Part shown: positions 9,208 through 18,386 of the stretch, one piece after another | Numbering within the stretch: position 1 is the first letter of the stretch | How the letters are laid out: each line of letters opens with the position of its first letter | Assembly (NCBI GenBank): GCA_034190085.1 | Contig: JAXHTS010000049.1 | Coordinates: 1 to 64,000, forward strand | Direction of reading: 5' to 3' | Source: Spirochaetota bacterium | GTDB taxonomy: Bacteria; Spirochaetota; UBA4802; JAFGDQ01 | Length of the DNA: 64,000 nucleotides | Program-made: the position numbers and the translations under genes | Notes under the pieces: model-generated | What the model was told of the DNA's origin: nothing | What the model saw: only the letters and a program-made list of their open reading frames with translations | The model's database searches: none

Positions 9208-9310
9208 ATAATATGCATATCGAACCTAATACTAATATGTAGAGCACATCAGTCATGTGTCAAAATATCGACATCAATAACATCCCTTAGATGATAAAAG
9301 GCATTAGTAT

Positions 9311-9354
9311 AGTAAAGCAATAACCCGCTTATCTTAGCGGGTTATTGCTTTACT
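9311..9354. terminator. Bidirectional intrinsic terminator with a 19-bp perfect stem
   Basis: AGTAAAGCAATAACCCGCT (9311-9329) pairs exactly with 9336-9354 around a six-base loop. It sits between convergent genes ending at 9207 and 9401. The outer A/T stem supplies U-rich tails in both directions, so it should end transcription from both sides. Confidence 0.9.
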
Positions 9355-9400
9355 GCCTTTATATAAAGATTGAGATTAGTCTTCAGTAATCGAGAAAATT

Positions 9401-11020
9401 CTACTCCTTCACTCTCTTCTTATTCCACATGAATATACTGCCGAGTGTAATGAGTACTATCAACAATATCCCAGTTATGAGACCTCTGTTCCCCTTAACA
9501 GTTGCAATAAGGTATGCCGCTAGCGCTGATCTCTCTGAATCATCTATACGTTTTAGCTTTATCTTCTTAATCTGAATGTTGGTATCATATTTATTAGGTA
9601 CCCACATATCATTAGTCCATATCAGAGAAACATCAATATCCCCTCCTGTGAGATCAAGAATAGCATTGCCTTTCTTAAATTTCTTCTCATTAGCTGGGAT
9701 TGAGATTGTGGCTCCAACTCCATCCGCCTCCACATCAACCTTAAAATCAGTATAATCAGGAGAAAGTTTGCCATAGTTCTTCGCAGTTAGTATTATTCTA
9801 TATTTCCCTGATTTCATGTCGCTAAAGGAGAATCCGATGAGTTGGTTAGCCCAATAGGTGCGCACTGTATTTTTATCCCAGAACCATCTTCCCTCGATAA
9901 AGCTATACTGATTTGCATTTCTCACTAGACTCTTTCGTGACTTATTGTATGCCTTTGCATATTTTATCCTCACCTTTTTAATCTGAATATTAGCATCATA
10001 TTTCTCCTTAACATAGTAGTCATTCGACCATAGAAGGTTCAGGTCAGTGTCGCCCTCATCCAGATATACAAACATCTTATCTCGATGATAGCGATTATCA
10101 GATGCCATGATATTCATCCCGCCAACCTGCTTGCCATTGGTTTCATTCCATACTGTTATATTAAAGTGGCTATATTTTTCGGAAAGTGGTCCTTTTATAT
10201 TTTTAGCAACCATAACAATTTTATACCATCCTGCCCTTTGGTTGTCCCTGATACGCAGAAAGAGATTCTCATTGGACCAGAAGGTGTGTATACCCTTTTG
10301 ATGTTTTCCATAACCAATAACAAGTCTGGATTTTTTTATTAAGCTTCTATACTTCTTTATCTCATCTTTTATTGCCGCTACATCAACTCCAGACTCCTTT
10401 TTCCGGACTTTTAGATCCTTTATTTGAGATCTATATTTTTTTATTAAAGCTATATGTTTTGTATAGGTCTCATCATCAACCAGTTTCTGTTTTGGGGATT
10501 TATACCATCTGCCTGACGATGAATCAAGTGTTACAGTAGGTTCAGCAATCTCAGGGGTTGGGGTATCTGTAGTATCATCTCCCTTTTCACTCTCATCATC
10601 TGTTTGAGCAACATCCGTGGTATCTCCTGAATCCTCGCCTTCGCCATCGTCAGTCACTTCCGTGCCTTCGCCCGAGTCCTCTTCATCAGTATCATCCTTC
10701 GTCTCATCATCACCTGATGCGCTGTCAGTGGATTCATCAGAGTCCTTAATCTCATCACCTTCGCCATCCTTCTGTTCGTCACTTATTTCAGATTCATCTG
10801 CTTCATCTTCAGTTGTGAAGAGATCTTCCTCATCCTGGTCAACCGATGAAACATCCTGTAGATCATTATTTTCAACAATTGCGTCGTCAATGGTGATGTC
10901 TTCTGAAGTATTTTCCGGTCCCCCTTTGCCAACATTAACATAATCTGAATCTTCAGAACCGCAGTATAATCCGATAAACAACACCATTGTGATAATAGAA
11001 AAAACTTTCGCAAATCTCAT
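9401..11020 (-). CDS. Surface protein with long acidic linker, two CBM60-like domains and a C-terminal membrane anchor
   Basis: The 539-residue product has an N-terminal signal (MRFAKVFSIITMVLFIGLYC, possible lipid attachment at the Cys), a long Asp/Glu/Ser/Thr-rich region (about residues 25-165), and a basic coiled segment (about 170-235, KHIALIKKYRSQIKDLKVRK). Two repeated beta-rich domains follow at about 240-355 and 375-495. Each repeat has an AGWYKIVMVAKN/SGKYRIILTAKN strand pair and ends with WSNDYYVKEKYDANIQIKK or WTNDMWVPNKYDTNIQIKK. That ending resembles calcium-dependent xylan-binding modules (CBM60/CBM36), whose last strands carry W/F-TNDYY..DxN. A hydrophobic helix (about 510-530) and a basic tail close the protein, as in an inner-membrane stop-transfer segment. 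A strong AGGAGGT lies 9 bp before the ATG. Sugar or calcium binding is inferred. The two possible membrane attachments (lipid and C-terminal helix) are odd. Confidence 0.75.
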   Translation of the reverse strand: MRFAKVFSIITMVLFIGLYCGSEDSDYVNVGKGGPENTSEDITIDDAIVENNDLQDVSSVDQDEEDLFTTEDEADESEISDEQKDGEGDEIKDSDESTDSASGDDETKDDTDEEDSGEGTEVTDDGEGEDSGDTTDVAQTDDESEKGDDTTDTPTPEIAEPTVTLDSSSGRWYKSPKQKLVDDETYTKHIALIKKYRSQIKDLKVRKKESGVDVAAIKDEIKKYRSLIKKSRLVIGYGKHQKGIHTFWSNENLFLRIRDNQRAGWYKIVMVAKNIKGPLSEKYSHFNITVWNETNGKQVGGMNIMASDNRYHRDKMFVYLDEGDTDLNLLWSNDYYVKEKYDANIQIKKVRIKYAKAYNKSRKSLVRNANQYSFIEGRWFWDKNTVRTYWANQLIGFSFSDMKSGKYRIILTAKNYGKLSPDYTDFKVDVEADGVGATISIPANEKKFKKGNAILDLTGGDIDVSLIWTNDMWVPNKYDTNIQIKKIKLKRIDDSERSALAAYLIATVKGNRGLITGILLIVLITLGSIFMWNKKRVKE

Positions 11021-11418
11021 CTGTTGCTACCTCCTGTAACAGAAATATTTTAGGAATCATTCCCTATAACCTTAAGATTATATGGTATAATTTTCGGAAA
11101 GGCAAATAAAAATATGTATAAATGAGAATTTTTCATTTATGCTTTAAATTATTTCTTTGGTAAATAATTCATAGTCAAAACAGGTAATCGCGACTAACGA
11201 TATAGTGCCTGGAGTTGTTATTTTATACACTTAGAATCTATTCCTGTTAGGAAGGGAAATGAAGATAGTATGTTGAATTTTTTACTCTACATTGTATTTA
11301 ATGTATGCTGAACTCAATTTATATCTATTGATTTACAATCATTTTTGTCTTGATTTTTTAAGGTGAGTTTGTTGAGGGTATTATTGTAGATGTTACTATT
11401 AATGAATGGGGGTTTAAG
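11021..11418. other. Intergenic region between divergent genes
   Basis: This 398-bp AT-rich stretch separates the acidic surface protein (minus) from the flavoprotein gene (plus). No gene or strong hairpin was seen. Promoters for both genes should lie here. A GGGGG ribosome binding site precedes the ATG at 11419. Confidence 0.5.
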
Positions 11419-13428
11419 ATGAAATTAGACATGCTCTTTTCACCAATAAAAATAAGAAACATGGAAGTAAAGAATAGAATTGTGATGCCAGCAATGGGCA
11501 CTTTTTATACTCTTGATGGAACAATAACCGAGAGATTTCAGCAGTATTACCTACGGCGTGCTAGGGGTGGCGTGGGTTTGATGATTGTCGGACCAATGGC
11601 GATGGATAAGGCAGGTGGAGGTCCCTTTATGATTGGTATTGAAGAAGATAGGTTCGTTCCTTCAATGACAAAATTTATAGAGGAATTACACCAGGTTAGC
11701 GATCTGAAGGTTGCAGCTCAGCTTTACCAAGCCGGTAGGTATGCATACTCCTTTGTTACAGGGATGCCATCATTGTCAGCTTCGGCTATACCATCAAAGC
11801 TTACAAAGGAGACTCCCCGAGAGATGACGCAGGAAGATATTAGTGATACTATCAATAATTACATAGCTTCAGCAAAAAGGGTAAAAGAATCAGGATTTGA
11901 TGCAGTGGAAATATTGGCTTGTACTGGTTACCTCATCTGTCAGTTCCTATCCCCGATAACCAACAATCGTACAGATAAGTATGGCGGTTCCCTTGAAAAT
12001 AGGATGCGCTTTCCACTGGAGATAATATCCGCAGTAAGAGGTGCAATTGGCAATGATTTTCCAGTGATAGCCAGGGTCGCAGGGAATGATTTTATGCCAG
12101 GATCCTTGACAAACAAGGAAGCAAGAGTTGTTTGTAAGGAATTCCAAAATGCCGGGATTGATGCAATTAATGTCACAGGCGGTTGGCATGAAACACGAGT
12201 CCCACAACTTACGAGCAATGTCCCAAGGGGAGCATTTGTCTACCTTGCTCAGGGAATAAAGGAAGCTGTATCTATACCTGTATTCGCATCCAATCGATTA
12301 GGCGATCCATTTCTAGCGGATAAAACAATCCGTCAGGGATCTGCTGATATGATCTGCTGGGGAAGACCTCTTTTGGCTGATCCTGATATCCCCAACAAAT
12401 CCAGAGAAGGTCGATTTAACGAGATAATTCATTGTATAAGCTGCAATCAAGCGTGTTTTGACAATATATTCTCAGGTAAACCTGTATCATGCATGGTAAA
12501 TCCATGTGTTGGTAGGGAAGGGGAGGAAGAATATAATCCCAAACCGGCTGAAAAGATTAAAAGAGTTTTAGTAATTGGTGGAGGCCCCTCTGGTATGAAG
12601 GCTGCTGTAACAGCAGCAAATAGGGGTCATAATGTACATCTTTGGGAGAGATCAACTCAATTGGGAGGACAGATTAACATCGCTTCACTACCCCTTGGGA
12701 AACGTGAGTTTGCCAATGTTGTAAAAGATTTAAGTAGTCAACTTCAGCTTTCCGGTGTTGAGACTATGTTGGAGACAGAAGCAACAGCGGAGCGGATCAA
12801 GAAAGAAAATTTTGATGTAGTAATAGTTGCAACAGGGGCAGTTCAGGTTAAACCCTCTATTCCAGGTATGGATAAGCCGCATGTCATTGGTGCCTGGGAA
12901 GCCCTGGCTGATCCGATTAGGACCAACCACCATGTTGTTGTTATTGGTGGTAATGGAACTGGGCTTGAAACAGCCCTTGAGATTGCCAAGGTAGGGACAA
13001 TTGAGCCTGAAATTGTAGCTTTTCTCCTTGAGAATGAGGGTGAGGACTTGAACGCTCTTTCAGAGGCACTTACACATGGGACACGCGAGGTTACAGTCAT
13101 AGAGATGCTTTCAAAAATGGGTGCAGACATTGGAAGGACATTTCGATGGTCACTTATTCAAGATTTAAGGAGACATGGGATTGCCATGATGTCCGACTCA
13201 AAGGTAATTGCAATAGAGGACGATCATGTAATGGTAGATACTGAGGAAGGACAAAAAAATATTTTAGCCAATACTGTTGTAATAGCTACTGGAGTAAAAC
13301 CTCTAAACCAATTATACGATGATATCAAGGACATAGCAGAAGAAGTATATCTAATAGGAGATGCTAAATCACCGCGTAAAATCCTTGATGCTATTGTTGA
13401 AGGGTACGAGGTGGGACTGAATATTTAG
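11419..13428 (+). CDS. Old Yellow Enzyme-type NADH:flavin oxidoreductase (2,4-dienoyl-CoA/enoate reductase family)
   Basis: The 669-residue length and three-part layout match FadH/enoate reductase-type proteins. An N-terminal FMN TIM barrel (about 1-335; LFSPIKIRNMEVKNRIVMPAM, and FMN/active-site region GFDAVEILACTGYLICQFLSP) is followed by a [4Fe-4S] ligand set C339-x2-C342-x3-C346-x11-C358. An FAD-binding Rossmann region (VLVIGGGPSGMKAA) and an NAD(P)-binding region (VVVIGGNGTGLETA) come next. The enzyme would reduce a C=C bond of an enoyl or dienoyl compound. It lies 395 bp upstream of an acyl-CoA dehydrogenase-EtfBA group in the same direction, so a shared role in acyl-CoA or aromatic side-chain reduction is likely. 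The exact substrate cannot be read from the sequence. Confidence 0.9.
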   Translation: MKLDMLFSPIKIRNMEVKNRIVMPAMGTFYTLDGTITERFQQYYLRRARGGVGLMIVGPMAMDKAGGGPFMIGIEEDRFVPSMTKFIEELHQVSDLKVAAQLYQAGRYAYSFVTGMPSLSASAIPSKLTKETPREMTQEDISDTINNYIASAKRVKESGFDAVEILACTGYLICQFLSPITNNRTDKYGGSLENRMRFPLEIISAVRGAIGNDFPVIARVAGNDFMPGSLTNKEARVVCKEFQNAGIDAINVTGGWHETRVPQLTSNVPRGAFVYLAQGIKEAVSIPVFASNRLGDPFLADKTIRQGSADMICWGRPLLADPDIPNKSREGRFNEIIHCISCNQACFDNIFSGKPVSCMVNPCVGREGEEEYNPKPAEKIKRVLVIGGGPSGMKAAVTAANRGHNVHLWERSTQLGGQINIASLPLGKREFANVVKDLSSQLQLSGVETMLETEATAERIKKENFDVVIVATGAVQVKPSIPGMDKPHVIGAWEALADPIRTNHHVVVIGGNGTGLETALEIAKVGTIEPEIVAFLLENEGEDLNALSEALTHGTREVTVIEMLSKMGADIGRTFRWSLIQDLRRHGIAMMSDSKVIAIEDDHVMVDTEEGQKNILANTVVIATGVKPLNQLYDDIKDIAEEVYLIGDAKSPRKILDAIVEGYEVGLNI

Positions 13429-13823
13429 TCCTTTTATGAGATTGTATATTTATGTAAAAGTGAAACATTGAAAAAAAATTAAAAAATTGCAACCTTTCAA
13501 TGTTTAATTATGTCAATAAATAACGTACTGATTGTTTTTTTTTGATAAAAATATCACAATAAAGTTTTAACCAATCAATCCCCCACAATATAGATTGAGA
13601 ATGCGCTCATTTCTCTTCTAAAATGTTATCTTCAATTGTGAAATTATGCTAACACACTTTTAAAGATGATACAAATGATCATATAAATGATGAATAAATA
13701 CAACGTTAATATAATTATAGCTTCTTCAAGGTAGGTGGATCGTGCCTTTACTATTGATATGGTATAAATTATCGCATATGATGTATCTGCATAGCGCTTG
13801 AATTTCTTTTAGTAACAACCAAT
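13429..13823. other. Intergenic region with two inverted repeats
   Basis: No gene is present. AAACATTGAAA (13463-13473) and TTTCAATGTTT (13495-13505) form an exact 11-bp inverted repeat shortly after the upstream stop codon and may act as a weak terminator or an operator. TGATA-AAAA-TATCA lies at 13543-13556. The acyl-CoA dehydrogenase promoter is probably further downstream, but I could not choose one. Confidence 0.5.
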
Positions 13824-14963
13824 ATGGATTTTGAACTTACAAAAAAGCAAAGATTGGCAAGAAAAATAGCCCGTGAATTTGCAGAAAATGAGCTTGCACC
13901 AACCGCGGAAGTCCGTGACGAAAAGATGGAATTTCCCAGGGATGCTATTAAGGAGATGGCCAAACTCGGTTTTTTAGGAATCAGTATACCTAAGGAATAT
14001 GGTGGGTGTGAACTCGATAGCATAAGCTATGTGTTGATAATTGAAGAGATTGCAAAGGCCTGCGCTTCAACCGCAATTATTGTTTCTGTACATAATTCAG
14101 TGTGTGCATACCCTATATTAGTACTGGGAACGGATGAACAGAAGATGAAGTACCTTCCAGAGCTTACAAGCGGGAGGATGCTTGGAGCCTTTGCCCTTAC
14201 AGAACCCAATGCTGGATCTGATGCAGCCTCAATCGAGACTACAGCGGAGTTCAAGGGTGATCACTATCTGCTTAATGGCACCAAAAACTTTATAACCAAT
14301 GGAGAGTCGTCTGATATAGTTATTGTTATGGCATCAACTGATCGTTCAAAGCGAGGGAAGGGGATTACTTCCTTCATTATTGAGAAGGGCTTTAGCGGAT
14401 TGAAGGTAGGGAAAAAGGAGAACAAGATTGGTCTAAGATCATCAGATACTTGTGGATTAGTCTTTGAAGACTGTATGGTGCCAGTGGAGAATGTTCTTGG
14501 TACTGTTGGAGAAGGGTTACAAACAGCGCTCAGCACATTGACCTTTGGCAGGGTTGGGGTTGCTGCACAGGCGTTAGGTGTTGCTGGATGTTCGATGAAG
14601 GAATGTATTAAGTATGCTAAATCTAGAAAGCAGTTTGGGAGACCGATTGGAGATTTTCAAGCAATCCAGTGGATGATTGCTGATATGGCTACAGAGATTG
14701 AAGCGGCAAGATATCTAATTTTTAAAGCAGCAATGCTGAAAGACCAAGGGGAATCCTTTGCATTAGAGGGACCCATGGCAAAGCTGTATGCCACAGAGGT
14801 CGCAATGCGAATCGCCACAAAAGCTATTCAGGTTCATGGCGGTTATGGATGTATAAAGGGGCATAGGGTTGAGCGTTGTTTTCGAGATGCTAAAATATTG
14901 GAAATATATGAAGGCACCTCAGAGATTCAGCGCCTGATTATAGCCAGAAATGTTATTAGATAA
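13824..14963 (+). CDS. Acyl-CoA dehydrogenase (probable acyl-CoA reductase subunit of an Etf complex)
   Basis: The 379-residue length and motifs are typical of short-chain acyl-CoA dehydrogenases. They include the FAD-binding stretches AFALTEPNAGSDA and NFITNGESSDIVIVMA, the R-KQFGRPIGDFQAIQW helix region, QVHGGYGCIKGHRVERCFRD, and the catalytic glutamate in ILEIYEGTSEIQR (about residue 366, the Bcd/SCAD position). It binds FAD and moves electrons between an acyl-CoA/enoyl-CoA pair and the Etf encoded 15 bp downstream. With a ferredoxin-fused EtfA beside it, the likely direction is NADH-driven enoyl-CoA reduction, as in CarC of caffeyl-CoA reductase or Bcd. Beta-oxidation remains possible. 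No clear ribosome site precedes the ATG. Confidence 0.93.
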   Translation: MDFELTKKQRLARKIAREFAENELAPTAEVRDEKMEFPRDAIKEMAKLGFLGISIPKEYGGCELDSISYVLIIEEIAKACASTAIIVSVHNSVCAYPILVLGTDEQKMKYLPELTSGRMLGAFALTEPNAGSDAASIETTAEFKGDHYLLNGTKNFITNGESSDIVIVMASTDRSKRGKGITSFIIEKGFSGLKVGKKENKIGLRSSDTCGLVFEDCMVPVENVLGTVGEGLQTALSTLTFGRVGVAAQALGVAGCSMKECIKYAKSRKQFGRPIGDFQAIQWMIADMATEIEAARYLIFKAAMLKDQGESFALEGPMAKLYATEVAMRIATKAIQVHGGYGCIKGHRVERCFRDAKILEIYEGTSEIQRLIIARNVIR

Positions 14964-14978
14964 TAGAATAGGCCATCA

Positions 14979-15779
14979 GTGAAGGAATTAAATATAATAG
15001 TTACGATTAAACAGGTTCAGGACGCGAGCAAGATCAAGATCGATCCTAAAACAAATTCCCTGATTAGAGAAGGTGTTCCAAGTTTTATCAATCCGGAGGA
15101 CTTGAATGCTGTTGAGGCAGCGCTATGCCTCAGGGAAAAGCATGGTGCTAGGATTACTGTCTTGACAATGGGGCCTTCTCAGGCGGAGGAAGCCCTGGAA
15201 GAGGTTATAGCAATGGGAGCTGATAGAGGGATTCTCCTTACCGATAGGGCCTTCGCTGGATCAGATACACTAATTACTGCATTTGCCATATCTAGAGCAA
15301 TAATGAAGATGAAGGATTTCGATCTTATCCTATGTGGACGACAGGCAATAGATGGAGATACAGCTCAGGTTGGTCCTCAAATTGCGGGTTTTCTTGATCT
15401 ACCTCAGGCTACCTATGCTTCAGAAATTACACTTGATGATGATCACTTTATTGTCAAAAGAGAACTTGAAGATTGCGCTGAATTAATTAGACTAAGATAT
15501 CCCGCCCTTATTACTGTCACTACAGAGATTAATCGACCAAGATATCCAGCATTAAATAATATAGGAATTGCCTGTGATGGCAGCAGAATCAGTCAATGGT
15601 CAATTGCAGATCTACAAATACCGCAGTCCATGCTAGGTTTGAACGCATCTCCTACCATTGTTAGGGATATATTTGAGCCAGACAGGAATAAAAAATGCGA
15701 ATTTATCTCAGGTAATGAAACAGAGATGGTAAACGATCTTTTAGATAAATTAAGAGAGTTGAATTTTATTCAAAACTGA
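14979..15779 (+). CDS. etfB: Electron transfer flavoprotein beta subunit (bifurcating type)
   Basis: This 266-residue protein matches EtfB from start to end, with KQVQDASKIKIDPKTNSLIR near the N-terminus, the NPEDLNAVEAAL region, and the signature DRAFAGSDTLITA...ILCGRQAIDGDTAQVGPQIA. The DRAFAGSDT and QAIDGDTAQVGP forms are those of the Etf group that contains known bifurcating complexes such as Acidaminococcus EtfAB and CarDE, where the beta subunit binds FAD instead of AMP. The start is a GTG at 14979, 15 bp after the dehydrogenase stop, so the two are co-transcribed. Assignment as bifurcating follows family knowledge and context and was not tested. Confidence 0.93.
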   Translation: MKELNIIVTIKQVQDASKIKIDPKTNSLIREGVPSFINPEDLNAVEAALCLREKHGARITVLTMGPSQAEEALEEVIAMGADRGILLTDRAFAGSDTLITAFAISRAIMKMKDFDLILCGRQAIDGDTAQVGPQIAGFLDLPQATYASEITLDDDHFIVKRELEDCAELIRLRYPALITVTTEINRPRYPALNNIGIACDGSRISQWSIADLQIPQSMLGLNASPTIVRDIFEPDRNKKCEFISGNETEMVNDLLDKLRELNFIQN

Positions 15780-15788
15780 GGGAATGGT

Positions 15789-16961
15789 ATGATTGTTTTT
15801 AAAACTGAAAAATGCAAGGGGTGTATGCAATGTGTTAATGCATGTCTTTTTGAAGGCATAAAAGTTGATAATAGGTTTCCTGTTTTAACAGATCGCTGTA
15901 CAGGATGTGAGGCCTGTATAAATTTTTGTGATGAGGATGCTATTGTAATAACAGGGGAGAAGACTAAGAGAAAACATGATATTGATTCATATAGTGGTAT
16001 TTGGGTGATTGCCGAACAGAGGGATGGAAATATTCACAATGTGACTCTCGAATTATTAGGTAAGGCTCAAGAACTTGCAAAAACCCGTAAATCAGAGGTA
16101 TCGGCTGTCATAATTGGCAATGAGTTAAATGGTGCTGTGGATAAATTAATAGAGCATGGGGCTGATAGGGTCTATATTTCCAATGCGCCCTTTCTCGCTC
16201 ACTACAGGACAACCCCATATGTGCGAGTAATTTCTGATCTTATAAAAAAACATAAGCCTGAGGTTGTGCTATTAGGAGCCACCTCAATTGGTCGTGATCT
16301 GGCTCCAAGACTTGCGAGCAATGTTAGAACGGGTCTTACTGCAGACTGTACCGGATTGAAAATATCTTCAGATGGTAGGCTTTTTCAGACCAAACCAGCT
16401 TTTGGCGGAAACATAATGGCTACAATTGTCACACCCGAGCATCGTCCACAGATGTCAACTGTCCGACCTGGTGTGATGCGTTCAGCCATCTTAGCGGGAA
16501 GAAGGGGAGAGGTAGTAAATGTAGAAGCTAAAAGGCATACAACAGATGATTTCGTAAGAATTATTCATACTATACGGAAAAAAAAGGGCAAGGTTGATCT
16601 CGAAAAGGCTAAGATAATTGTATCAGGGGGTCGCGGACTGGAAGCACCCTCTAATTTTTCAATGCTGAATGAATTAGCGAATATCCTTTCAGGTGAGGTC
16701 GGGGCATCAAGGGGAGCCATAGAAGAGGGTTGGGTGCCAGAATCTTATCAGATTGGTCAGACTGGGAAGACCGTTCGCCCAAAATTGTATATTGCATGTG
16801 GAATCTCAGGTGCTATCCAGCATCTTGCTGGTATGGAAAACTCTGATTTTATAATTGCAATCAACAAAGACCCCAATGCTCCAATTTTCAAGACTGCAGA
16901 TCTCGCCCTTGTGGGGGACATCAAACGCATAATTCCAGAGCTTATTTCACGGCTTAGTTGA
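15789..16961 (+). CDS. etfA: Electron transfer flavoprotein alpha subunit with N-terminal 2[4Fe-4S] ferredoxin domain
   Basis: At 390 residues this is longer than a standard EtfA (about 320). The extra N-terminal 55 residues are a ferredoxin with two CxxCxxCxxxC clusters (CKGCMQCVNAC and CTGCEACINFC). The rest is EtfA, ending with the FAD-binding block (SGGRGLEAPSNF, GASRGAIEEGWVPESYQIGQTG, KLYIACGISGAIQHLAGM, INKDPNAPIFKTADLALVGD). The same fusion occurs in CarE of Acetobacterium caffeyl-CoA reductase. It should carry electrons between the bifurcating FAD and ferredoxin. GAGGG 6 bp before the ATG is the ribosome site, and the gene is 9 bp from etfB. No beta-oxidation genes (thiolase, hydratase) are adjacent. 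Confidence 0.93.
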   Translation: MIVFKTEKCKGCMQCVNACLFEGIKVDNRFPVLTDRCTGCEACINFCDEDAIVITGEKTKRKHDIDSYSGIWVIAEQRDGNIHNVTLELLGKAQELAKTRKSEVSAVIIGNELNGAVDKLIEHGADRVYISNAPFLAHYRTTPYVRVISDLIKKHKPEVVLLGATSIGRDLAPRLASNVRTGLTADCTGLKISSDGRLFQTKPAFGGNIMATIVTPEHRPQMSTVRPGVMRSAILAGRRGEVVNVEAKRHTTDDFVRIIHTIRKKKGKVDLEKAKIIVSGGRGLEAPSNFSMLNELANILSGEVGASRGAIEEGWVPESYQIGQTGKTVRPKLYIACGISGAIQHLAGMENSDFIIAINKDPNAPIFKTADLALVGDIKRIIPELISRLS

Positions 16962-17156
16962 GATCTGTTACCATTAAATGGATTAACTTATTATATCCAA
17001 TGAGAATGATAGTATTATTTCTAAATGATTTAATTTTGCTTTCTACATAAATATCAAATTAAAATGAAAATTACGAATAGTGATGTGTTCAATTGTCTTC
17101 AATTCATCATATTATACAAAGCCTTGGTAATAAAATCATGATTCAATTAATAATTT

Positions 17157-17798
17157 TCAAAAATCATCATGCAACAGATCAACCCCTTCCTTTCTTAGAT
17201 GGGAGGTATTGTTGATAGCCCTTATGGTAAAGCCATTTGAGGTATATTCGATTTCATTAATACAGCAATTCCCTTGAATTATAAAAGGGAATCTTTCAAG
17301 ACTAAGACCCAAAGCCCCAATAATTAGTAATTTGGTAATTACACGATGAGAGAATAGAGCCACTCTCATCCCATTATGTTGATTGCATATCTCTTCCATT
17401 GCGTCAAAGGCCCTATGGAATACTTCTTGTATAGTGGTTCCACCCGGAGGTCGAGCAATATGCGACTGGAGGTTCCATGTGGCATATTCTTCAGACCACT
17501 CTTGTGCCACCTCATCAGCTTCTTTACCCGTCCATTTCCCATAATCCATATCAAGTAAACCATTATGAGATAATGCATCAATCTCATGTGGCCTAAGTAC
17601 AATTTCTGCGGTTTCAACAGCTCGGGTAAGTGGGCTAGTGTAAGCGGCATCAATTGCATATGACCTCATCGCTTCGGCTGTTAGTCTCGCTTGATGACGA
17701 CCATTATCATTCAAAGGTATATCGTACAAACCCCTAAAGATCTTGTCGCGGTTCCATTTAGTCTCGCCATGTCGAATAAGAATTATTGAAGTCGACAA
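17157..17798 (-). CDS. Histidine phosphatase family protein (phosphoglycerate mutase-like)
   Basis: This 213-residue protein has the RHG motif at residues 9-11 (LIRHGETKWN, catalytic His10), the SPLTRAVETAEI segment with the second phosphate-binding arginine, the acid pair region LLDMDYGKWTG and a late VALFSHRVI motif carrying the second histidine. The family includes cofactor-dependent mutases, alpha-ribazole phosphatase (CobC) and broad phosphatases. Nothing nearby fixes the substrate. The start is TTG at 17798, supported by GAGGAG about 8 bp upstream. It is transcribed alone, convergent to etfA. Confidence 0.88.
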   Translation of the reverse strand: MSTSIILIRHGETKWNRDKIFRGLYDIPLNDNGRHQARLTAEAMRSYAIDAAYTSPLTRAVETAEIVLRPHEIDALSHNGLLDMDYGKWTGKEADEVAQEWSEEYATWNLQSHIARPPGGTTIQEVFHRAFDAMEEICNQHNGMRVALFSHRVITKLLIIGALGLSLERFPFIIQGNCCINEIEYTSNGFTIRAINNTSHLRKEGVDLLHDDF

Positions 17799-18006
17799 AT
17801 AGATATCTCCTCAGTATATTATACTATATATTTTACATGAATGGTGTCATAGCGCTATAAAATATTGATCTGAAAAATATTACCCTGATGACTGGTTTCT
17901 AATCGATAAGCCTGCATCTATGTTATAACGTAACTTATAAAACAACAAATCAGTACAATAGTAAAAGACTTTTTTTGGTGAGATTGTAGGTTTTCTTGAT
18001 TTATAG

Positions 18007-18025
18007 AAAAATGCTTCGCATTTTT
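18007..18025. terminator. Short hairpin AAAAATGC-TTC-GCATTTTT
   Basis: An exact 8-bp stem with a three-base loop ends in a run of five T. It sits between the histidine phosphatase start and the next plus-strand gene, so no transcript obviously needs to end here. It could be a relic or a leader structure for the gene at 18085. Confidence 0.4.
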
Positions 18026-18084
18026 ATTGACTTTATCTAAAACTTCGTGTTGTTTGATTTAACATTAATTTGGGAAAAAATAGA

Positions 18085-18312
18085 ATGCCTTTTCTACAAA
18101 AAGCATCAATAGTCATACTATTATATATAATAACTTTTTTTTCAATATTTCAATACCAGATTATTTTAGCCGAGTATAAACCTGCTGAAAAGGATCTAAA
18201 CAACGAAATTCGTCAACTTAATGAAAAATTAAAAGCCAATAATGAGGAGATTAACAAGCTCAATGATATACTTGAGGATTACAAAAAAATAATTGATATA
18301 AAAATAATATAG
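18085..18312 (+). CDS. Membrane-anchored coiled-coil protein, N-terminal part of a frameshifted gene
   Basis: The start MPFLQKASIVILLYIITFF gives one membrane segment or signal peptide, followed by a Lys/Glu/Asn coiled coil (NEIRQLNEKLKANNEEINKL) to a stop at 18312. The ATG at 18085 is preceded by GGGAAAAAATAG; a TTG at 18070 is less likely. Inserting one A in the A5 run at 18303-18307 joins this frame to the reading frame that continues to 18728, giving one protein of about 214 residues. The family is unknown. The anchor-plus-coil layout is common in cell-envelope and divisome-like proteins, but no specific function is supported. Confidence 0.5.
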   Translation: MPFLQKASIVILLYIITFFSIFQYQIILAEYKPAEKDLNNEIRQLNEKLKANNEEINKLNDILEDYKKIIDIKII

Positions 18313-18386
18313 TCGTAGATTCTGAAGAACTTTCGAATAACCAGCTTGATGATCATTTAGTATCTGATATAAATTCGATCCAGCAA

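Noticed and set aside
10617-10943. Ser/Pro-rich plus-strand frame of 108 codons
   Set aside because: It is the antisense of the acidic Asp/Glu/Ser linker of the 9401-11020 gene; codon bias explains the open frame.
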